64,000 bases of DNA, taken from assembly GCA_037355855.1 (NCBI GenBank), contig CM074761.1, forward strand, positions 4,979,346-5,043,345, given 5' to 3'. The notes under the pieces were generated by a model. That model was not told where the DNA came from, did not search any database, and saw only the letters and a program-made list of their open reading frames with translations. Of the stretch, positions 44,201 through 56,217 are shown piece by piece; position 1 is the first letter of the stretch, and every line of letters begins with the position of its first letter. Position numbers and translations under genes: made by a program. Origin of the DNA: Pseudo-nitzschia pungens. Taxonomy: Eukaryota > Bacillariophyta > Bacillariophyceae > Bacillariales > Bacillariaceae.

Positions 44201-45529
44201 CGATTTGCGATTGCGATTGCGTTTGCGTTTGCGATTGCGATTCGGTTTGCGATTGCGATTGCCGTTCCGCTTCCGCTTCCCAGTCGATGGCATCGATCGC
44301 GGTCGACGCCGAGGCGTGGATGGCGTCCGCCTTTTTCCGGTACCAGATCCGACCGGCCTCCCTCATTTTGACCGAGTCGGCCGCGATGGATTCCGGCGGC
44401 AGGTCCGCTGCCTCGTAGACCTCGCCGGTGACGGGGCAGCAAAATTCGGCGGTCCACCAGCTTCCCCCAGTGTTCCTTTCCGACGAAGCAGTGCTTGGTC
44501 ATTCGGCTCTGGCTCTTGGTGGGGCTGACCTTGAATGTTTTCATGTACAGTTTTTGCAGCTGTTGGCGAAAGGAGTTGTCGTTGTCGTTGGCACCGCTGC
44601 TGCTGTTAAAGCTGCTGCTGCTGCTGCTGCTGCATGCTTCTGCTGCCGGCGACGGAAGCCGTTCGACTTCGAATCCGCACCGTCGGTGGGCTGGTGGTCA
44701 CCGGCATCGCCGGCGATTTGTTTGTGGCTGAGGACTACGGCGGAAACCGCCTGCAGTGCCGTCTTTTTTTTGCTGTAGTAGTTGCGTTGGTCGACGGTGT
44801 AGCACCCGGGCAATTTTCCGGCTCGGAACCTTTCGCCGGTGAGAGGACACGTAAAGGTTGCGGTGAAGAGTTGTTGCACGGCATCGTTGCCGGAATCCTT
44901 TCCATCGCCGCCGCTGCTGCAGCAACTGCTGCCGCAACTGCTGCTGCTGCTGCTGCTGCTGCTTTCGCCGTGCTTAAAAGGATTCGGGATCATATTGCGC
45001 ATCAAAGGCGTCCTGCACCACGCTCCCGTTTTCTCCGTGGTGCTCCAGGTACCAGAGCTTGAGATTCCGGACGAAATTGAGCGTCGGATCTGTTTCGTGC
45101 CGGGCCACGAGTTGTTCCAGCTGCTTGCTGCTGCTGCTGCTGTTGGTTCGAGATTGCCGGATCGCTCCCCGCCGCCCCAATCTCCGTCTCGTGTTCGAGT
45201 TCCTCGGCGCCGACATCGCCCGCGGTTCGTTCCGCCGCGTTGGAAAAATAGCAAGCCCGGAGTCGATGGAAAAAAGGGAGATCCCGACCGGAGAGGGTGC
45301 AACGCGCACCGTAGCTACCACCGCCGTGGATGTTGCTCCAGCGTTCCGGTCGTCGTCGTCGTTGCTGATACAGTTGCTGTTGCTGATGCCGTGGATGGAG
45401 TCGGCGTTCCGCCAACTTACGGTTCGTCGAAAAGCGAACGAGGCCCCGTCCCTTGGGAGGGGGGTTGTGGTGCCGCGGGATCTTTGAGAGGGCCGTTCGC
45501 CGGGCAGCCGAGAGTTGTTGTCGCAGCAT
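41225..45529 (-). CDS. PPR-like protein with three tandem CPLTGE modules (unrecognised)
   Basis: I do not recognise the full protein. The start (ATG 45527-45529, MLRQQLSAARRTALSKIPRH) is basic and lacks acids, like a mitochondrial presequence. Three similar modules follow: FTATFTCPLTGERFRAG near 44870, WTAEFCCPVTGEVYEAAD near 44445, and WTATFLCPLTGERFDAG near 44005. Each ends in a Tyr/Lys-Ala-rich helix and is preceded by a short stretch around an aromatic residue. From about 43.6 kb the sequence is helical and PPR/TPR-like (IAQAWIDSTG, ESLIQAWVRCGSMEGLLRAESIAKKM). The C-terminus is Arg-rich. About nine extra bases are needed to join the frames: near 45150-45190, 44976-44979, net two in 44620-44710, 44464-44468, two at 44200-44206, near 43640, and 43110-43112. 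This yields about 1431 residues. RNA binding in an organelle is inference. Confidence 0.6.
44185..44275 (-). repeat. GATTGC-type hexamer tract in the PPR-like gene
   Basis: Repeated caatcg/caaacg units (minus strand) encode alternating Gln-Ser and Gln-Thr. Removing one A and one G at 44200-44206 makes the tract perfectly regular, which supports two insertion errors there. Confidence 0.85.
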
Positions 45530-47353
45530 CGTATTGTGCTGGATTGGATTGGATTGGGTTGTGCCGGATTGGATTGGATTGCGCTGGATTTGGATTCTTG
45601 TTCGATTTGATTTAATTCAATTCAATTCAATTCGCTTCGCTTCACCGGTGGCTGCTGCACTGGTTTGCTCCGCTCTTTTCTGCTCCGTTCTTCTGCCAGT
45701 CACCGCGGACCGCCGGGCGTGGAATTCTGGATCCGTTCTCGCACCGGGATCGCGGTCCGATCCATTCACCCTTCTGTACCGTACGGTAGTGTGTGGTAAG
45801 GTTAATTACAGTAACGTACCTTAGTCCGCAATAGAAGCCGTCCGTCCTGCGAACCGAAACGAACACGACCCTGACAACCGGGCCTCGAGGAGTCAGTGGA
45901 ACCGATTGCGGAAAAGTTGCGTGTCTCGATTGATTCCATTCGAACCAACCAAACCAAAATGCGCTGGAGTGGAATGGAATGGATGGGAGTGCGATTGCGA
46001 GTGCGATTGCGAGTGCGATTGCGATTGCGATTGCGAGCGCGTTCGCAGAGTTCTCGACGATTGATTCCGATTTCTGTGATCGTCGATTTCCGGGGCATTC
46101 CCATGGCCCGGTCCGGTCCGGACGGAAATTTCGGCCTCCCGAGCAAAAATTAAAAATGATTGTTGTGGATCGAATCAATCAATCGTGATGAACATCGCTC
46201 GAATTCAGACTGCGTCGGTGTCTGTCCGTATCCCGATTATAGGATAGGATTTGTACCTACTTTTATTAACTATGAAGAGTATCCTCCAAAACGGTTGGCG
46301 AACACGAAACACGACTCACTCCCGACACAGAAGACGGAACACGGAAATACGGTAAGCCTTAACTTACCAAGGATGACGACCCTATTCCGTTCACAGCTGT
46401 CAAAATCAAAAATACGGTAAGCTTACCGGTGATAAGACTTACGTAAACCTTACTTGTACGAGTAAGATTACCAGTACCATCACCGTACCAGTACCTCGTA
46501 CTACAGAATTCCTATCAGCTGTCCCCGGGTTTCAGTAGAAATTAGTAGTCGGGGACGTAGAACCGGGGGACAGCTGATAAGAATTTTGTAGTAGTAGCAA
46601 CAGCACTCGCACTCGCACTCGTACTCGTAGCCACAGCACTTTGTACGGCACAGTACAACTTTGTACGACAAGCATACGTGACACGTTTCGGAATTTTTGT
46701 CGACCCGAGAGACTTCCCGCTTCAAGTCGCTTCTCGTAGACTCTCGTAGGTATCGTACGTACACGAGCGGGCGATGTGTTCACTTGTATTTCCAGAAGAA
46801 TAGAAGTAACTGATCTCGAAGAATTTCAAAAATTCCATAACAATTTCTGTGATCGAGAACAGACAGTACAGGACAGGACAGTACAGGACTGCAATAATAC
46901 TCGTAGAATACTCCTTTCCTGTAGGGATTGTACGGCGTTTTCCGTAATGTACACTACTTGATCGACACCCCCCAGAGGCTTGTCACATCGTACCGGTAAT
47001 TACGGTAAGGCTACGATACGAGTACGAACAAGGGTCTCCGCGGTGTCGACGTTTCCTGTTTTCTTTTTTCCACCGATTATTCGTGGTAAGGTTACGACTT
47101 CAGATTCTTCTTCGACGACTCCATTCGATTGATTTGATTGATTGATTGATTCAACTGTTGGTTGGACCGTCCTCGACCAAGGCTTCGTTCCCACTCCGGT
47201 AAGCACCGAACCAATGAGAACCACACGCACTTTTGGAGCAAGGAGAACAGCGTTTGGATCCCTCGGTTTCTCACGACAAAGACGACGAAAACGACTAAAC
47301 GTAGAACGACGAGAACGACTAGAACGACGAGAACGACGAGAACGATCAACGGC
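45530..47353. other. Divergent promoter region, PPR-like / FYVE-lipase, with simple repeats
   Basis: Carries ggatt tracts (45539-45595), attca units (45611-45640), a gcgattgcga/gtgcgattgc tract (about 45985-46040), and many spacer elements: about 45779-45812, a cggtaagcttaccg palindrome at 46415-46428, 46431-46470, 46995-47015 and 47085-47097. No gene was supported. Confidence 0.55.
45985..46040 (+). repeat. GATTGC-type hexamer tract in spacer
   Basis: Units gattgc and gagtgc alternate. The same family occurs inside the coding region at 44185-44275, only 1.7 kb away. Confidence 0.85.
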
Positions 47354-50300
47354 ATGGGGAGCCGTGAAACCCCCCGCGAAGACGATTTCGTTCCCCCGCC
47401 GAGCTGTTGGTTCGAGAGTTCGCCCCTCTCGACATCGGGGACCGGCGACGACCATTGCGGCGCAACGGGTGTTGCCAATGGCAACGATTCGGTTTCGAAC
47501 GACCCTTCCGAAGACTTCGAGGACTGCATCCGCGACTGCATCCGCGACTCCGACCGCGAATCGGGCTGCCACGACGCCACCAGGAGCCAGACTCTTCCCG
47601 TGAACGAGAGGGAGAGCGAAAACGAGAGCGAAATCGAAAGCGAGAGCGAGAGAGTGGGGGAGAATCGCGGTCGCGGGGGGAAGCATCGACGATCAGGAGA
47701 CCTCCTCTTGCGCCGTGGTTCGAGACACGGTTGCGGAGCGAACCCCCTTGCGGGAGCAGCGACACGATGACGATGATAATTGCAATTGCAATGGCAATTA
47801 CAAAGGCAATGAAGATGGCGATGGCGATGGAGAGGCGTTGTTGCGCGGCCGATATCACCGTGGTTCTGTCTCTCTTGCTAACAACAACCACAAAAACAAC
47901 ATCCTCGAATCGTTATCGTCATCAGTAGCATCATCATTGCCATCATCGCCATCACTTCCATCATCATCACCATCACTTCCATCATCATCATTGCCATCAT
48001 CCTCGAACCGAATCAAGGTGCTCCGGTCCTCGCCGCTGCTGCCGTCCGATTCCTCCGTGCCGATGCCGAATGCCAGCAATAGCAACATCGTGGTGGGCAA
48101 TACCAATCCATCGCCCTCGTGGAAGGAGATTTCGTCGCAGGTACTGCCCGCGGCAGCCAGAGAACTCCTCTCGTCCTCGCTGCGACGGATTTGTTACACG
48201 GCAAAACTCTCCTACTCCAAGGGGAGGTGGCACCGAAAGTACAGCGACATCGGACACAACGCGGGGGGCTTTTTCATTTCCGAATCGTCCAACATTGACC
48301 TCCCGCCGCATCTCTCGACACTCCTCCCGTTTTCTACTCTGCCCTGGGTGGATCGACAGCTGGTAAGGGAGTGGAGGACCTATCTGCCGGAGGCCCCGAT
48401 GGATTCGGATCATTCGGATCGTTCGAATCATTCGAACAATTCGAATCCGTCCGAGAGCGAAGACTTTGACTTCGAACAGGCCCGCACCAAGATACCCAAC
48501 CAGATACCGAGACCGGTTTGGCAAAAGGCGGACGTCTGCCACGCGTGCCACAAACCCTTCGGCCCCGTGCGGCTGCGCCACCACTGCCGGTCCTGCGGAC
48601 ACAGCTTTTGCCAGGACCACTCCCTGTCCATCCAGCGCCTGCCGCATCTGGGATACGACCACGACGTCCCGGAACGCGTCTGCGATTCCTGCAAGCGAAA
48701 ACTGGAGGACCTCAACCTGGCCGAGCGGGTGGCCTGGCGACTGGCGAGGTGCCGGGACCACACCGAGGACCGACTCACGCCCTACTTCGAAACGGGGATC
48801 GACTCGGCGGAGGACATGGCCATCCGCCTCACCAAGGCCGCGATCGTCATGGCCAGGTCCATCCCGCTGGGAGCCCAGGCGACCATTGCGGTGGAAACCG
48901 TCGACGTCCTGCGCAAATACGGACTCCACGGCATCTACGGGATCATGCTGCGCCAGGAATTCCTCGCCGCGGCGGACCTGCTGCGCAAGGCCCTGGGCAT
49001 CAACAAGACCTCGTGGCCCCTGAGCGTCCACGAACTGAGCGCGGCCATTTTTTACGCCCTGGCCCAGCACCGTGCGATGCGGGGGGTGTCCCCGGAGCGG
49101 GAGCACGCGATGCACCGGTTCCGGTCGGCGACGAATGCGAGCGCGAATGCGACGAGTGCGAGTGCGAGTGCCAATACAACGAATGCGATGGTTTCGTCTT
49201 GCGAACGAGAACGCCTGACAGATAGCTTCGAGCTCTCGGCGTTGGACATGCCGAGTACACCGGTCGGTGATGAAACCAACGCCTGGAATTCGGTTGGTTC
49301 ACACGATGCGCAATGCGACCCACGAAGGTGCGTCGGCGATCGGCAACACGCGCTCGAAACAAAACTGCAACACAAACAGCAGCAGCAACAACAACAACAA
49401 CAAAAACAACAATTCGAATCGCCACTGCCAACGATTGATCCTGTGTGCGACCCCGTTCCGGACACGGTGGTGGGTTCGTTGGTGTTTTATGCTCCCATTG
49501 CTCTCAATTTCATTTACGCTACCAAAGAGGTGGAGATGCAGCTCCTCGCGGGACAGCAGGGCTGGCGTTTGTTGTATGCATACTTGCACCAAGAAACAGG
49601 TTCCATGAATCCTTGCGACAGGCCCGCCTCGGCGATTTTCGTTCACCGAGAACACAAGATTGCGTGTCTGTCCATTCGGGGGACAGCAACCATCAACGAT
49701 GTCATCACCGACATCCGACAGACACCCGTTCCATTTCCCGACATTGACTTCGACCACGAGACACCGGAACACGACGATGGTGGTTGGACCAACGTCGATC
49801 GCGGCCAGGGCCTTGCTCTCTGCGGAATGGCATCCGCGGCGTCCAATCTGTTCTTCGAGCACATTGACTCAATCCTCTACTTTGTCAAACAGGGATACAG
49901 GATTCGATTGGTCGGCCACAGTCTCGGGGGTGGAGTCGCAACCATGATGGGAGTTCTTGTATTGAAATACCTGGAGCACCTGGGGTATTCGAACGTTCGA
50001 ACGAGTGCCCCCGCGGGGACACAAGAAGAGAGAGCCTTGGTGAAGGTCTACGCCTATGGGACCCCCTCCTGCTTCGATGCGAAACTGGCCGATTCGGTCG
50101 ATTCGTTCGTTACCACCGTGGTCCTCCACGACGATGTCTTCCCTCGCTTGACTCCCACGAGCTGTCGGGGGCTGCTCAAACACCTCTTGCACATCCGGGA
50201 GACCTGGGTAGAAAAGCACATCGAAGAAGATTTGCGGGCCGTGGGCGAGCGAGCCAAAACCGCGTGGGCACCGCGGCTCCGACAGAACTTTGCGCTGCGG

Positions 50301-51488
50301 CCCTCGACGAAATCGATCAAAAAGTACTGCAAGAATCAGATACTCCGGGGCAAGATCAAGTTGCTGTCGGTGAAGCACAATGCGGTCGGTAGAACCTCGG
50401 GTGAAACGTTGAGTGGGAGCACCCGAAACAATCACAACGACTATGGCGATGGCGATGATGACAACTCATACGATGACTATTCCGACTGCGTCGGAATGGA
50501 ATCCCCGGCTTCGGATCGGAGCGAATGGGGAGAAAGGTTCTTTGTCCCGACAACGAACTTGCCGGTCACAAATTCCGACGACGAGAAGACAAGAGATGGA
50601 GATGTCAGCGAGACAATGGAGTCCGAGGATTCTCAAACCCAGCCGCTCCTCGAATTCCTCGGTGCGGGAAACAATCGAAAAGTAGGAGTGATCGTCGATG
50701 GTGACGAATTTTTTGAGGTGACCGAAAACTTGGTAGTGGGCAGCGACGACGAATCGGTATCGATCGGAGACGAATTCTTTGGCGATCCCGTCGGTGAGCT
50801 CGAGGACGAGGCATCCCAACAGACGAGCGATAGTTGGTCGCTCGATCCGCACGCAAACGAATCTCCTGCCAAGAACAGCGCTTGTCCGTCGGTGGACAAC
50901 GACAGCAAGAACGATCCCGCGGCGGTCGTATTGGACGAGAGTCCGCTTCCGCGCATGTTCCTGCCCGGGAAGGTCGTTCACGTGTATTCTCACAGGGGGG
51001 TCTACAAAGCCGCATACGTCCCGCGCACCTTCAAACAGCTGCGACGAATCAGCCTGGCCGGGAACATGCTCTCCGATCACACGACAAAATCCTACTTTGA
51101 ATGCTTGCTGGAACTGCAGTCGGTCCGCAACGCCTCGGAATCACCCCCCAAATGGACGGCCTACGACGAGGACGACACTTGCTGCTGTTGCGCCAATCGC
51201 TTCACGTGGGCGAGCACTTCGGACAGCGAAGCCCAGGAAGCTCGAGACAAACACAATTGCCGCTCGTGCGGTGGACTCGTCTGCGATCCTTGTTCGAAGA
51301 ATCGTGTTCCCATCCCATCCATAGGCCTGACGGTTCCGGTCCGTGTTTGCGATCGATGCTACAACGATATCATGGGAGGGGTTTCGGCCGGGCCCTCGCC
51401 GATGTTGAGCAGCGTATATCCCGCACACCAGGAAGCGCGAGCAGGAACGAATCGTTCGGGTCCTGGGGTTGGCGGAAGAAGGCGTTAA
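47354..51488 (+). CDS. Class 3 lipase with flanking FYVE-type zinc fingers
   Basis: Predicted alpha/beta-hydrolase lipase brought to membranes by FYVE fingers, which bind phosphatidylinositol 3-phosphate on endosomes. Start ATG 47354 (MGSRETPREDDFVPPP); upstream in that frame there is no ATG. An extra G in the run at 47675-47680 shifts the frame; joined, the protein has 1377 residues. The first finger is near residues 388-460: CHACHKPFGPVRLRHHCRSCG to VCDSCKRK; the usual FCxxCS is FCQDHS. The lipase has the nucleophile elbow GHSLGGGVATMMG (Ser near 854) and follows AIFVHREHKIACLSIRGTAT. A second, degenerate finger, CCCCANRF to DKHNCRSCGGLVCDPCS, lies near 1275-1345. A polyQ tract and Asn/Thr repeats separate domains. 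Acidic linkers join lipase and second finger. The substrate is unknown. Confidence 0.85.
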
Positions 51489-53051
51489 AAAGCCCGAGAG
51501 GATGCGACAAAAACGGAGCGTCGTTGTGGATGAATTGGTCTCAAAGATGCACTCGTCGGCTCTCCGATAGATCTGTCCACGAGATTCCTAAGCTGTTGAA
51601 AACCGCTTTTGATGAGAATGGACGAGAGCTGTCGTGTTGCTGGATACCTGGTTCGGTTGGGTCTAACGGCCACGTGAATTGCTTTGAAATGGAATTCGTA
51701 CCGACAAGACGTATTTTGTACTACTTCAGATAGTATGCATTGTGTTGATTCAAATAATATTAAAAAATTCCATATCATTATCTTTGCACTTTGTAGTTTT
51801 TTGGCAAGCACACTGACATGCACACGCACGCGTACTCAAACTCAAATTGAATTTGAATTTGAAATTGAAATCATCATTGTGGAGTAGTTCTCACCTATTT
51901 TGAGAACCGAGTCATCAATTATGAATAATTAGGACTGTCTGAATGCAGAATCAACCTTCTCATCAATATTCTAATCCAAGGTTGCACATTGTAATACAGT
52001 GTAAGAATAAGGTATAACCTTTAACTTTGGAATCAGAAAACAGATTTTCAACCTTTCCAATTTCTTGTGTGACACACACACACACACACACACGCACACA
52101 ATGAAATAAGAAGCAAAGCCTCCATCTTCTTTTCTCTTGCAGGACGCCCCTGGAAATCTAGAAACCAGTGTCTCAAAATCAGTGAAGCTTGGTATGGAAG
52201 ATTATTGTTTGTTGATTGAAAAACTGCCACTCATGTGATATGAGGGAAGTGTTTGTGAGAGATAAAACATGAGCGCTTCGGAAAAAAGCTAATACGAAGC
52301 AAATTTTAGAAAACTTCGGTCCACATGTACCGGTAAGTTACTGTACGTCTAGAAGAAAGCAATGTGGGTTTGCTTTGCTACCGGTACGGAAGCGTTTTCG
52401 TGTTGATTGAGCAATGTCTGCACCATTAGTTTTGTACCAATGTTTAGATCCCAAGATGTTCAGTTCGGATTGTATTCTTGTGGGCACCAGGATCGTGCAG
52501 TTCGGGATCGTGGTGGGACACTATCATAATGTTGAACGGTATGCAATAAGTCTTACTTTTACGTTGTACAGATTTTTGGTTGTTAATGCTCGCTTATGCC
52601 GGATTCATTCCTAAGCCCTACAAGTTTCCGTCTGTCATCAACCGTAAAATAGGTGATTCCGATGCGACGTAAGGTTACGGGTAATTTCGTACGTTGTATG
52701 TTGTTATGAATAGGCCTTACCGTTAAGTATGCGTATCGAATTGGACCTTGCGTGACCGTTAATGCAAGGGGTTCGATTTTTTAAAAAATACAAGGTTTAC
52801 GCTCGTTCGTTCTTGTAGGAGTAAAGTTCTTGTAGGAGTAAGTAAATAAAAAAAGATGACAATCGGTGTCCAATCTCCTCCAGGATGATCAGTGCTGTCT
52901 TTGCATGTGCGAAAACAATAGATGCCTTTCGGATAACCTGCATCAACATTCCTTTCAAGGATCTGATCAACAACTCATAACTTACCATCGAACTAAAGCG
53001 GACGACTTGAAACGAGATAAATCATTCATGAAATCATAATCAAGAAAAATC
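51489..53051. other. Spacer between FYVE-lipase and transportin-3
   Basis: Contains a CA microsatellite (about 52072-52100), several aattgaatttgaattt units (51840-51875) and spacer elements at about 52330-52345, 52669-52695 and 52713-52730. The small open frames are not supported. The transportin promoter should lie just before 53052. Confidence 0.5.
52072..52100 (+). repeat. CA dinucleotide microsatellite
   Basis: About fourteen CA units with one CG interruption, between two genes. Confidence 0.95.
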
Positions 53052-55914
53052 ATGTCGGCTCTACCTGAACACAGTGACAATGTCGATGAGGAAATGAGAA
53101 GAGTGCGGTTGGCACTGGAAGCCGTCTTTGCCCCCCAGACAGTGTCAAATAATACTTCTAACTGGTGGGAACAAAGGCAACTTGCCGATCGGTATTTGAC
53201 CAGTTTTCAGGGATCTACCATAGCTTGGATGGTATGTGATCGTTTGCTGCAAGATAATTCCCCTGCCCCAAACCCCCAGAATGTGATGCAACAACAGCAA
53301 CAACGTTTCTTCGCCGCTCAGACACTTCACACGAAATGCAGAACTGATGTTTTTCAACTTCCATCTTCTTCCCTGCCTTCCCTGAGAGATTCACTATTCG
53401 TCCACTTGGGAGCGTATGCTACGATGGGGGACGCCGCACTAACAAACCGTTTGGCCATGGCAGTATCCGCCCTTGCCGTTCAAATGTCATGGACAACTGT
53501 TGTAACAGACTTATTGTCAACTGTGAGCAGCGATCCGCAGAAAAGAACAATTGTGATGCAGATTTTCAAAGTTCTTGCTGAGGAATGTGCTTCCGATCGC
53601 CTCGTCCTCGTGGACGAGAATGAAAGATATTACATGAGAGATCATCTTGTTGCAATGTCTAGTGATGTTTTTCGATTTATTCAAAGTTGGGACGGTGCAA
53701 CAAATACTGCGTACGAGGTACTTTTCACGTGGATACGTTACGTTCCTGTCCAACCCAATGTAATCACGGGATCTCCGTTATTAGAGGCTTCCTTCCGTTC
53801 TTTGTTGAATCAAGAAACGATGGAACTTGCAGCAGATGTGATTATTGAAACTTACAGAATGTATCCAAGTTACGTGCCCTCCAATCACGATCTGGTACAG
53901 AGAATGATTCCTCTATCTACAACCCTTCCTTTTGAGCAGGCCTTGGCGTCGGGGGACGAAGACATCCTTCGAACGTATTGTCGGATAATCACGGAGATGG
54001 CCGAATCTTACATGAGCTTGATCTTGTCAAACCAATTTCAAGAAGCTTCGAAATTGGTCGAATGGGTTCTGAGGTGTTCTTCGATACAAGAAACTGAAAT
54101 TTCAAGCATAACGCTTCACTTCTGGTACAGAATGGTGGTAGATTTGGAAACAATCGAACCCTACGAATTTCGACAGGATTTGATCGACCGGTACACACCC
54201 TATTTGCTACAGCTAGTTGACGTGTGTTCCATTAATTTGATGAAATATCCATCTGACGTATCAGATCTATCTGACGATGAAATGGATGACATCAATCGCG
54301 ATCGCTTCTACGTATCAGAGACTGTAGAGGATTGTTGCCGATTAATCGGAGGACATGTTGTTCTTGATCGACTCGGGAGACAGCTGCAAAACAAAGTGCA
54401 ACATGCTGGCGCTGATCTATTCAACAGTTGGCTAGACATCGAATCTTCTCTCATGTGCATTTTGTCGATCAACAAGTTCATACCAAGTGACGAAGCCACC
54501 TTTTTGCCATTCTGCTTTGAATTGATTCCACGCTTACCATCCGATATCCAACTTCTTCGTTGCACCGCTAGTAAGCTAATCGGAAAGTACGCTTTCTGGT
54601 TAATCGGTCATCCCCAACTGTTGCAACCTTTGATGCCCTTTCTTGCGCAAGGACTATCCATTCCATCCTGCTCCGCTGCCGCTGCTTTGTCAATCAAAGA
54701 ACTTTGTGAATGTTCGAACCAGAAAATGGCTATCGGCGAACCTGTCCTACAACTCTATACCGAAATTACCGCATCCCCCGGCCTTCTCGCGTTGAACGAC
54801 GAGCTCGAAGTCCTCGAGGGCGCTTGTCGAGCCATTTCTCGGCAAGTTCAAGACACGAAGGTGGATGGATCAAGCTATGTACAAAGGATTGTTCAGCCTA
54901 TTGGCAGTCGACTAGCAGCTAAAGCCGCCGACCCAAACTCGAAGCCCAAGCAGGATATTATTCCCGAATTAGATCGCCTCACTGTGATAGTTCGATGTCT
55001 CAACATTCCCAGTCTCACGGCATCCCACACGTGTCCCGTTGTGGAAATAATACAATCGGTTTGGCCTATTTTGGATACATTGTCGGTTCGGTTCGTCCTG
55101 AACAGCGCCATGGCCGAGAAAATCTGCCGTTTGCACAAACATGCATTGCGATCTTGCGGCGCCGCTGCTTACGAACCCATGCTTGAGACTCTGATGAAGC
55201 AATTGATCCAAAGTTACGAAAGGTCTCGTCAATCAGCCTACCTTTATGCTGCAAGCATATGCGTTACCGAATACGGTCGGTACCCCAAACATGCTTCGAG
55301 CCTCTTCGACATGATAAATGCAATGGCATCGGTGTCTTTTTCTTTTCTCCAGAATCTTGAAGATTTAACGCATCATCCAGATGTTGTTGAAGAGCTATTC
55401 TATATGATGGGGCGCATGATTACCTATTGCCCTGAGCCATTGATCATGAGCCCGCTGCTACGCTCGCTTTTTCAGTGTGCGGCAGTGGGGATGCAATTGG
55501 ATCATCGCGATGCAAACAAAGGGACGCTGAACTTTGTCGAGAATTCTATTTCGTACGGGCTCTCCATGAAAGAACAGAACAAACAAGGCCCCCTACAGGC
55601 CCTGGAGAGCGTTCTCGCCGACGAAGGTCAATCCGTTGTCAACAACCTCGCTCGATCCTTGGTGGGTGATCTACCAGCTTACAGTGTTGATGTTGGAAAC
55701 GGATCCATTGCGGGTGTGTTGTGGAAGTTGCATTTTCTATCCCCAACAATGATGTCGCAAGTGGATCACCGTTGCACTGGCCAACGCACCGGAAAGTCCA
55801 CGAGCCGAATTCGTCGGCATTGTAAACAGTGGGGTGCCTCGAAACGACTTCAATGCCGCTGTTCGGGGTTTCATGAACGCGTGCAAAAGAGAACGAAGAT
55901 TTGCGGGAAGGTAA
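53052..55914 (+). CDS. TNPO3: Transportin-3/Mtr10-like nuclear import receptor
   Basis: Importin-beta family receptor that brings SR-type splicing factors into the nucleus. Starts MSALPEHSDNVDEEMRRV, with an importin-beta N-terminal region, NWWEQRQLADRYLTSFQGST and AWMVCDRLLQ. HEAT-type helices run through the whole length (for example LEVLEGACRAISRQVQD and LIQSYERSRQSAYLYAASI). The frame breaks at the G at 55761 (caa-G-tgg). Dropping it restores SQWITVALANAPESPRAEF and AAVRGFMNACKRERRFAGR followed by TAA at 55912-55914, which matches the family's C-terminal end. The repaired length of 953 residues is normal. A GT at the end could alternatively start an intron, but the predicted end already suits the family. 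U2SURP in this window is the kind of nuclear splicing protein it may carry, but no direct link is visible. Confidence 0.88.
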
Positions 55915-56217
55915 AACCGACGGTTTCGAATCATGATTATTTAGCGGGAATTTTTAACAATAGAAAACATTGCTATAATATTGTATTGCTGAAGTGTTAC
56001 CGTGAAAATGATTTGAGATTTTTCGACATCAGAAACGCAAACGCATTGGCTACTATCCCAAACCAGGCTTGATTGAGAATGATATGCCCAGCTCGGCTTA
56101 TTTTGTGTTTGGTGTTTTTATTGACATCATCATCATTTTTATTATTATGATTATTTGATGATGTTTGTTTCTCTTCCTCGCGTTTTATGACTTTTCTTCG
56201 GAGAAAGTCGACGACAA
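55915..56217. other. Convergent 3' spacer, transportin-3 / SLC35B1-like
   Basis: AT-rich spacer between two converging genes. I see no gene and no notable repeat. Confidence 0.5.

Noticed and set aside
52730..52790. Possible tRNA B-box (ggttcga)
   Set aside because: No matching A-box or cloverleaf stems around it. Other ggttcga matches in the window also failed.
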